Assembly: GCA_947069175.1 (NCBI GenBank)
Contig: CAMTDV010000013.1
Span: 57,852,610-57,916,609 of the forward strand
Direction: 5' to 3'
Source of the DNA: Scalesia atractyloides
Lineage: Eukaryota > Streptophyta > Magnoliopsida > Asterales > Asteraceae
Length of the DNA stretch: 64,000 nucleotides
In this document: piece after piece, positions 56,552 to 64,000 of the stretch
How the letters are laid out: each line of letters starts with the position of its first letter
Numbering within the stretch: the stretch's first letter is position 1
Notes under the pieces: generated by a model
The model's database searches: none
What the model saw: the letters and a program-made list of their open reading frames with translations, nothing else
Told to the model about the DNA's origin: nothing
Made by a program: the position numbers and the translations under genes

Positions 56552-59500
56552 TGTGACATTTGTGTCTTTTCAATCATTGTACAATTACAAACAATTTCGT
56601 ATTCAATGAAACCCTGTGTTTTATTTCCGAAATTTGTATAATTATCTAAGACATTTACACAATTTCAATTTCTTGCACGATTTCGAACCCTCAAACATTT
56701 TTGAGGAAGTAATTCGTTAACTGACACTCAAACGCAGTCTGTTTAACACGACGTACACTCTGAAAAAAGTGCATAAGCTATACATACTCTAAATACCCTT
56801 TACATAACTTAGATATAAGTTTTGAATGGTAAGATATCACAAAAACACGCTTATGCTAGTCCAGGGACTATTTTCGTCAAACTGTGAAAGTTTGTTGGTC
56901 CGTATTCAACATGCAAACCATGTGTATCAATCAAAATATTTTTTTATTGAATAAAATCTTGTATTTTATTGATGAGAATGCAAAAATGTCCATCGTTGCA
57001 CAATTTTGATCATTTTTCGTTTTCGTTAAAGCATTTTACGCATTTTTGCGAAACGCGTAACCGTACAACCGAACAAACCGACATCCATGACATTTTCGGG
57101 CATAATCCAAGTTACACTTGTCTTAACACCTTTATATAACCTAAATATTAGGTTAATGGGGTTAACATGACAAACAAGTGAAAATAAAGTCCAAGGGCCA
57201 AAAAATGTCAAAAAAATAATATAGATTTTTTACTTCTTCACCAAGTTTGCCACCTATCGCCAATTTTTGACACCTAGCACTCATTTTTCCACACATAATT
57301 TGGTGTTGACACATGTACACTAATCCACACTTGAGGACACTTGTTATCACTTCTTTAATCCTAAAATACTATAAATACCCCATGATTCTTCCATTTTTTT
57401 TCACACCACTTCAAAACACTTCAAAGAAAAGCATAAAGTTCTTCTTTCTATCCTTCCTGGAGCTTGTTTCCAGCCTTTGGAAGCCTCCTATCTTGAGTTC
57501 CGAAAGTGTTCTTCAACACAAGTAAGTACTTTTCCTAGTTCTTTCATTATTTTAGCTATTTTGAGCTAAAAGTCGAACAATTTGACTTCCTGATTGACTT
57601 TTGGTTCTGACCATATTTTGTCAAGTCAAAGTTCAATTGAACTTTGCAACTTGATCGTAATCATAAAGGTTATAATCCCTAACAATTTCACCTTCTGATT
57701 ACCACGTTTACTAGTCGAAGTGACGAGTCAAAGTTTCGGTCAAAAATGCACGATGTGCATTTTACGACGAAACATTTTTCGGGTATCAAAACACCAAGTT
57801 TTGATACCAAATCAGTTTTATAAACTTAGTTAGGAATATTTTGACATGTCTAACTCGTCTCTTCTAGTTTAGTGCTTATTTAGGGTCGTAAGTGAGCGGT
57901 CTTGACAACCGCTTTGACTTTCAAATCCAACATATTTGTGACCACAGTTGTATAGGGAATAACCTGCTGAGGTTATACCTTATGGTCACGTCGTTTGGTT
58001 AGTGTTATGATAAGTTACTTCAATGCTCATAAAAAATGACCAAATGCCCTTTTGCGCATAAATCCATTTTAAACACATGTAACCAATTTTTGACATACAA
58101 ACTGATGTTATAATGACCCGTTAAAGTAGCGTAAACTACCTTAACGAGTCAGAATGGGTCAAAAGCACTTAGGATCCTTTCCAAATCAGAATGTTAAGTT
58201 TGTTAAACCATATCACATGACTTCCAACACTAGACTTCATTCTATCTGATCTACCGTCTGTAGTCCCGACACTCTAACATACTCATCTAACACATTAGGA
58301 CATGTTCCGTTGATCAAGAACACTTTCGCAATCCCAAGTGAGTACATAGTTCCCCTCTTTTACGTTTTAAATAGTTTAGGGTGATTCATATGTGCTAAAC
58401 TATCTTTTCAAATATACATATTTACTATGCAAGGCTTATGTGAGTACATAGTTGCCCTCTTTTACATTTTCTAAATGTTTTGGGGTGATTCATATGTGCC
58501 TATAATTATTTTCAAGATTTTAAAACAATATACACGGTTTATATATACAAAATGATTTTCAAAGTGAGTACATAGTTCCCCTCTTTTACGTTTTGTAAAT
58601 GTTTTGGGGTGACTCATATGTGCTAAATCATTTTCAAGTTTTCAAAACAATGTCTATGGTTTATATATAAAACAATACGATTTCAATTATGTGAACAACT
58701 TGTTGATGCGTTATCCATAACATGAATGACATTCATTAGCTTTGGCTGAGCCGACTAGTAGTATGTTATGGTACCATAGGACTGACAATCCCATTATCGG
58801 ACTGTTTTACTGGATTTGGTGGAAGTTTGTGTAATGACAGAAACTGTTTCTGATTAACAAATAATTTGTTGATTTGTTAGTCTAGTTAAAGAGACCATGT
58901 GGTGGTCTATTAAAGATACCTTTTGGTGGTATAGTCAACACAGGTTTAAATATGCTCATTAAAGAACTATCAAAAGTTTTCACAATTAAAAAATACAGAC
59001 GATTTGTTTATGACATGGCCAATTGGTTTATGACACGGACGATTGATTTATAACATGGACGTATGGTTTATAACACGGATAAATGGTTTGCACAATGTCA
59101 CGCAATGATTTTCACTTAAAGATATAAACCATAAGAAGTTTACTTTTGAATCAATCTATTACAAGGTTTTTACAAAAGAAACGTTTTGGTCAAGATTCAT
59201 GGCTATAAGGTTTTCACAACTCTAACTAACTTGTTTTAGTTGGTTAATTGTATTGCAATATCAAACACTTTTGATACGAGGTATTCACTTAACGACTCTT
59301 GTAGTCGGACGAGGTGTTGCAATATGTATACAAAGCCACGAATTTGACACACTCACAAAAACTATGTACTCGCCGGCATTTTTATGCTGGCTCTCTTTTC
59401 ACATATGTTTCAGGAGTCAATGCTTCATAATATGATGCATGCTTCACGTAGGAATGGACACGGGCCTTAGTGACTTAAAACATGAAAGACAACTTATTTA

Positions 59501-59651
59501 TGTGTTGTTTCTGTTTATCCCAAGACAATGTAAACATTTAACTTAATAAAACAAAATTTTAAATTCCATGAGTTGTGAAACAATAATTTTGTGACATGTC
59601 TCCCCGACGTTTCCCCTGCAGTTCGTTGTTTTACGCGGTCGGTGTGTTACA
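56552..59651 (+). repeat. 5' LTR of the Tekay-type element (3.1 kb)
   Basis: Likely start TGTGACATTTG, end GGTGTGTTACA at 59651. TATAAATA is at about 57371. A splice-donor word AAGTAAGTAC is near 57520 and an acceptor ATGTTTCAG ends at 59413, suggesting a leader intron. No gene. The start is less certain than the end, because the flanking 56511-56551 is itself LTR-derived. Confidence 0.6.
58338..58625 (+). repeat. Three tandem GTGAGTACATAGTT units in the Tekay LTR
   Basis: Units begin at 58338, 58440 and 58564, each running through CCCTCTTTTACR and TGATTCATATGTGC-like words, about 100-125 bases apart. Each begins with a splice-donor-like GTGAGTAC. An inverted copy is at 56041-56068. Confidence 0.7.
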
Positions 59652-61177
59652 GAAAGATTGGTATCAGAGCATATGGTTGTACGAATTAGGTTATCTGTAA
59701 TGCTTTGACCTAGACTATAACCTTCCTAGGACCCTAACGCGAGTTATCTTGCTTTTAGATTCTTACAACAATACCACGACCTATCCTTAGGTGATTACCA
59801 AAACAAATACACAAGTTACAAATTCGTTTTGAAAATCAATCATCTATCCTTAGATGATTTGTTTTGGCTTAAAGCCTTGTAAGTTTTCAAAATCCTGTCA
59901 AAGTTTGGGATTTTATTAATGTGAACACGTGCATCTGGAAGGGTGTATGCTTGTATCCTTAGTTTTCTGTCTAAGGCTAGAGTGTTCGTACCAATTCGCA
60001 TTTAAACCTTTTTTACTGGATTTGGTGGAAGTTTGTGTAATGACAGAAACTGTTTCTGATTAACAAATAATTTGTTGATTTGTTAGTCTAGTTAAAGAGA
60101 CCATGTGGTGGTCTATTAAAGATACCTTTTGGTGGTATAGTCAACACAGGTTTAAATGTGCTCATTAAAGAACGATCAAAAGTTTTCACAATTAAAAAAA
60201 TACAGACGATTTGTTTATGACATGGCCAATTGGTTTATGACACGGACGATTGATTTATAACATGGACGTATGGTTTATAACACGGATAAATGGTTTGCAC
60301 AATGTCACGCAATGATTTTCACTTAAAGATATAAACCATAAGAAGTTTACTTTTGAATCAATCTATTACAAGGTTTTTACAAAAGAAACGTTTTGGTCAA
60401 GATTCATGGCTATAAGGTTTTCACAACTCTAACTAACTTGTTTTAGTTGGTTAATTATTCACTTAACGGACTCCTTTGTAGTCGGACGAGGTGTTGCAAT
60501 ATGTATACAAAGCCACGAATTTGACACACTCACAAAAACTATGTACTCGTCGGCATTTTTATGTTGGCTCTCTTTTCACATATGTTTCAGGAGTCAATGC
60601 TTGATAATATGATGCATGCTTCACGTAGGAATGGACACGGGCCTTAGTGACTTAAAACATGAAAGACAACTTATTAATGTGTTGTTTCTGTTTATCCCAA
60701 GACAATGTAAACATTTAACGTAATAAAACAAAATTTTAAATTCCATGAGTTGTGAAACAATAATTCTTGACATGTCTCCCCGACGTTTCCCCCGCAGTTC
60801 GTTGTTTTACGCGGTCGGGGTGTTACAGAAAGATTGGTATCAGAGCATATGGTTGTACGGAATTAGGTTATCAGTAATGCTTTGACCTAGACTATAACCT
60901 TCCTAGGACCCTAACGCGAGTTATCTTGCTTTTAGATTCTTACAACAATACCACGACCTATCCTTAGGTGATTACCAAAACAAATACACAAGTTACAATT
61001 CGTTTTGAAAATCAATCATCTATCCTTAGATGATTTGTTTTGGCTTAAAGCCTTGTAAGTTTTCAAAATCCTGTCAAAGTTTGGGTTTTTATTAATGTGA
61101 ACACGTGCATCTGGAAGGGTGTATGCTTGTATCCTTAGTTTTCTGTCTAAGGCTAGAGTGTTCGTACAAATCTGCAT
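58805..61177 (+). repeat. Direct tandem duplication covering LTR end, primer site and leader
   Basis: 58805-60000 is repeated almost exactly as 60011-61177. The second copy lacks about 30 bases present near 59250-59280 in the first. Both contain the LTR end (59651 and 60827) and a primer-binding site (59659-59670 and 60835-60846). The sequence between the second copy and the gag ATG (61178-61353) is unique leader. Confidence 0.9.
59659..59670 (+). other. Primer-binding site of the Tekay-type element
   Basis: TGGTATCAGAGC, seven bases after the LTR end, complementary to initiator methionine tRNA. The duplicated site is at 60835-60846. Confidence 0.88.
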
Positions 61178-61353
61178 TATTGGTGAGCATCCACTTATAG
61201 GCTAAAGCATGTATTCGCGATACATTATAAAGACCCATTGACTTTGATTAGTCACCATGTGTCGTTATCCTCATATTTCGTCGATTTTTTTTAACATCTC
61301 TCTTGATTATCCAATGTCAATCTTACATATTTTCCCTCATGTTTTCTTCTAGA

Positions 61354-62530
61354 ATGCCTCCTCGACGTAATACAACTCAAGATGCCAAAATGGCAGCTAT
61401 GATCGCTCAACAAATTGCTACTGTACTCCCAAACCTAGTGACCCAGATAAACCAAGCAAATAATAACATCAATAACAACAACAATGCACCCGCACCGTGC
61501 AACTACAAACAATTTAACTCGGCTAAACCACTCAAGTTTACTGGGTCTGAAAGAGCTACTGGACTCCTACAGTGGTTTAGAGTCTCGAAAGCACATTTCG
61601 TCATGTTCAATGCCCGAATGCGCGAAAAGTCGAGTTTGCATCAAGTGTATTCCAGAAAAGAGCACTTATATGGTGGAATGGTGTGACGAGAGATAGGGGT
61701 GCCGATGTGGCAATGGTACAAACGTGGGAAGAGCTTCGAGCTCTAAGGATGAGGGAATTATGCCCACGTCATGAACAATGGGCACTGGTAGATGAATTCC
61801 ACAATCTTAAATAAGATAGTGGAGAGCATCATGCCTACACTGACTTTTACGAAGAATTGAGCTTGTTGTGTCCCGCCATGGTCACCCCGTTGGATAAAGC
61901 AATCGAGAGCTACATCGATGGCCTGCCTGACCCCATTCAGGACATTGTTACTGGTAGCAACCCTACCACTGTTCAACAAGCTATCGAATTAGCTGCTACC
62001 CTGACTGAGTCTCACGTCAAGAAGGGGAAACTGTTTCGCAAGGGCGACAAGAAACATGCAACTAAGACCACTCAAGAGAAAACAAAGGAGAAGAAAACTG
62101 AGTCTTCCAAGAAGTCGAGGAAGCGTAAGGCTTCACAGAACTTTGCAGTTATTGCGCAACCCAACCAGAACACTCAAAACCAGCCAGCATAACCTCCTGC
62201 GAGGAAACCCTATGTTGGTACTGCACCGTTGTGCAACTGGTGCAATGGTCACCATCAAGCTCACATACAGTGTCGCCAATGCACATCATGTGGAAGATTC
62301 GGTCACATAGCCAATGTTTGTCGTTCGGCCCCAAAACAAGCTGTTCAAAACCCTATTCAACCCCAAGCCAACCCTGCTAGACCTCCGTTCCCACCTGGTT
62401 GTTGCTACAACTGTGGCGAGATGGGTCACTTTAGAAACAACTGCCCAAAATTGGTGAACGCGAATCAATTCCAGCCCTTGGACGCTCATTCAATATCAAT
62501 GCTAATGAGGCTCGTGCTGATAACAAAGTC
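61354..62530 (+). pseudogene. gag: gag of the Tekay-type element (broken)
   Basis: The ATG at 61354 opens MPPRRNTTQDAKMAAMIAQQ. A frameshift near 61600 ends this frame at 61686; the capsid core continues in another frame (RALRMRELCPRHEQW, then a TAA near 61812). From 61857 it shows DKAIESYIDGLPDPIQDIV and a Lys-rich stretch to a TAA near 62191. Two zinc knuckles follow in the 62229 frame: CRQCTSCGRFGHIANVC at about 62274 and CYNCGEMGHFRNNCPK at about 62404. It formed the particle shell and bound element RNA. Confidence 0.83.
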
Positions 62531-62960
62531 ATTAACGGTACGTTCCTTGTTAACAATCATCCTGCTTCTATTCTTTTCGATTCGGGTGCCGATAGAAGCT
62601 TTATATCACTAGCCATTGAACCTTTTCTTTTGATGCCTAGAACTAAACTAGGAAAACCCTTAACGGTGGAAATAGCTAGTGGTGAACCCTTGTGCTCGAC
62701 TATGTCATTCTTAGTTGCCAATTGAACTTGGATAACCAACTTTTTCCCATTGACCTCAGACCAATGCAACTCGGGAGGTTTGACATCATCATAGGAATGG
62801 ATTGGTTAACCAAACACCATGCTGAGGTGATCTGTTTTGACAAGGTTGTTCGTATACCTCTTTTGTCTGATGGAACCTTAGAAGTTCACGAAGAGAAACC
62901 CTTTAGTAGCCTAAAACTCATGACCTGTACCCATGCCCAAAAATACCTATGAAAGAATTA
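62531..62960 (+). pseudogene. pol: Protease of the Tekay-type element (broken)
   Basis: The aspartic protease motif D-S-G-A lies at 62579-62590, followed by DRSFISLAIEPF. The second half, FDIIIGMDWLTKHHAEVICF (about 62779-62838), is in a different frame, so a shift lies near 62690-62720. The catalytic residues themselves are intact. A TGA near 62950 precedes the RT region. Confidence 0.8.
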
Positions 62961-63009
62961 TGTAGTCTCCTTGGCACATATCGTAGAGGAAAAAGGCAAG
63001 GGAAAAACT

Positions 63010-64000
63010 GTTTAGGACATCCCTGTTGTTCGGGAATATCCTGAGGTGTTTCCTGAAGAGCTGCCTGGTTTACCCCCAATTGGTCAAGTTGTGTTTTGTA
63101 TTGACCTTGTACCTGCTGCCAACCCAATTTCCAAATCTCCTTATTGTCTTGCACTGTCTGAAATGCAAGAGTTGTCAAAGCAAATCCAAGAACTTTCAGA
63201 CAAGGGATTCATTCGTTCGAACTTTTCACATTGGGGCACTCCTATCCTATTCGTGAAAAAGAAGGATGGATCCTTCCGTATGTGTATCGATTATCGTGAG
63301 GTCAACAAACTCATAATAAAAAATCGATATCCCTACCTCTCATTGATGATCTCTTTGATCAGCTACAAGGTGCGACCTACTTTTCAAAGATTGATCTGCG
63401 TTCTGGGTATCATCAACTTCGTGTGCTCGAAAAGATATTCCCAAGATTGCTTTTCGCACTCGATACGGCCATTACAAGTTCATTGTCATGCCTTTTGGTT
63501 TGATGAATGCTCTTGTCGTCTTCATGGACTTAATGAATAGGGTTTGTAAACCTTATTTAGATAAGTTCATCATTGTTTTCATCGACGACATCCTCATTTA
63601 TTCAAAGTCTCAAGCCGATCACGAACAATATCTTTATCTAATCGATTGGACTCCTGAAGAAAGAACAACGTTACGCCAAATTCTCCAAGTGTGAATTTTG
63701 GCTAAAAGAAGTTCAATTTTTGGAACACATTGTTAACGAACAACGTATACATGTAGATCCCGCCGAAATTAGTGCAACTAGGGATTGGAGTACACCTACT
63801 ACTCCTACCAGAAGTTCATTCATTTCTTGGTCTTTCTGGATACTATCGACGATTCGTCGCAAACTTTTCAAAGATCGTGGTTCCCCTCACCACTTTGACT
63901 CAGAAGAAAAAACCTTTCGAGTGGGGACCCAAACAAGAGGAAACCTTTCAAACACTGAAACAAAAACTCTGTGATGCTCCTGTTTTATCTTTACCGAACG
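63010..64000 (+). pseudogene. pol: Reverse transcriptase of the Tekay-type element (broken, runs off the window)
   Basis: A TAG at 63013 follows the protease frame. The RT N-terminus has EELPGLPPIGQVV, KGFIRSNFSHWGTPILFVKK and FRMCIDYREVNKL. Near 63335 the frame shifts; the palm (YFSKIDLRSGYHQL) lies in another frame, and MPFGLMNALVVFMDL resumes at 63488. The polymerase motif FIDD is intact at 63578-63589. A frameshift near 63620 and a stop near 63692 follow, then the connection region FLEHIVNEQRIHVDP (63718). Only the start of the connection/RNase H part is inside the window. Confidence 0.87.

Larger units (their letters stand above)
56552..64000 (+). mobile_element. Ty3/gypsy Tekay-type chromovirus, 5' portion, continues past window
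   Basis: A long LTR, an initiator-Met type primer site, then gag, protease and RT in the order protease-RT typical of gypsy, before any integrase. Words such as MPPRR at the gag start, DSGADRSFIS in protease and EELPGLPP before RT are known from the Tekay/Del group. RNase H, integrase, chromodomain and 3' LTR lie outside. Frameshifts and stops in every gene make it inactive. Confidence 0.82.

Overview
This 64 kb window looks like intergenic heterochromatin from a flowering plant. It is AT-rich, I recognise no host gene, and nearly all of it is made of nested, decayed LTR retrotransposons. From memory of similar retroelement proteins I suspect a daisy-family (Asteraceae) genome, but the sequence alone does not prove that.

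Layout. (1) Bases 1-27023: a Ty1/copia element of Sirevirus type (element 1, + strand) whose 5' LTR lies off the left edge. It has gag (534-3782), protease-integrase (3800-5568), reverse transcriptase-RNase H (5582-7286), a long 3' region, an extra gene in the env position (copy A, 8810-10295 and 23729-26499), a polypurine tract and a 3' LTR. (2) Bases 10296-23723: a second copia element (element 2, + strand) inserted inside copy A. Its LTRs are 699 and 651 bp, its target duplication is AGGAT, and it has no extra gene. (3) Bases 20313-22958: a 2.6 kb solo LTR of gypsy look (target duplication GCAGA) inside element 2, carrying five tRNA-like modules. (4) Bases 28311-38410: a tandem cluster of gag-pol-less relatives with extra-gene copies B and C and shared LTRs. 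Copy C is split by a 3100 bp solo LTR (34141-37240, target duplication GATTG) that holds five covarying hairpins. (5) Bases 38780-54267: gypsy-LTR-like DNA split by element 3, a minus-strand copia element (43136-53581) that carries extra-gene copy D. (6) Bases 54268-55162: an orphan minus-strand coding remnant. (7) Bases 55163-56551: a reverse-oriented LTR fragment abutting a Tekay-type Ty3/gypsy element (56552 to the window end) with a 3.1 kb LTR, a tandem duplication covering its primer-binding site, and broken gag, protease and RT.

The most interesting system is the extra gene. Four diverged copies (A-D) on both strands share one protein plan: an N-terminal globular domain, a low-complexity Pro/Gln stretch, a coiled coil, and a C-terminal domain in the fullest copies. 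In A, B and D the gene is preceded by its own promoter-like block, with repeated short palindromes, a TATA box and a GT-AG leader intron; C keeps only the intron's 3' part. In copies A-C the palindrome is TTCGTACGAA, also found upstream of the TATA boxes in the LTRs. In copy D it is replaced by GCATC-NNN-GATGC. This suggests a retroelement accessory gene transcribed from an internal promoter and spliced, not only from the LTR. All copies here are broken, so the window preserves the architecture rather than a working gene.
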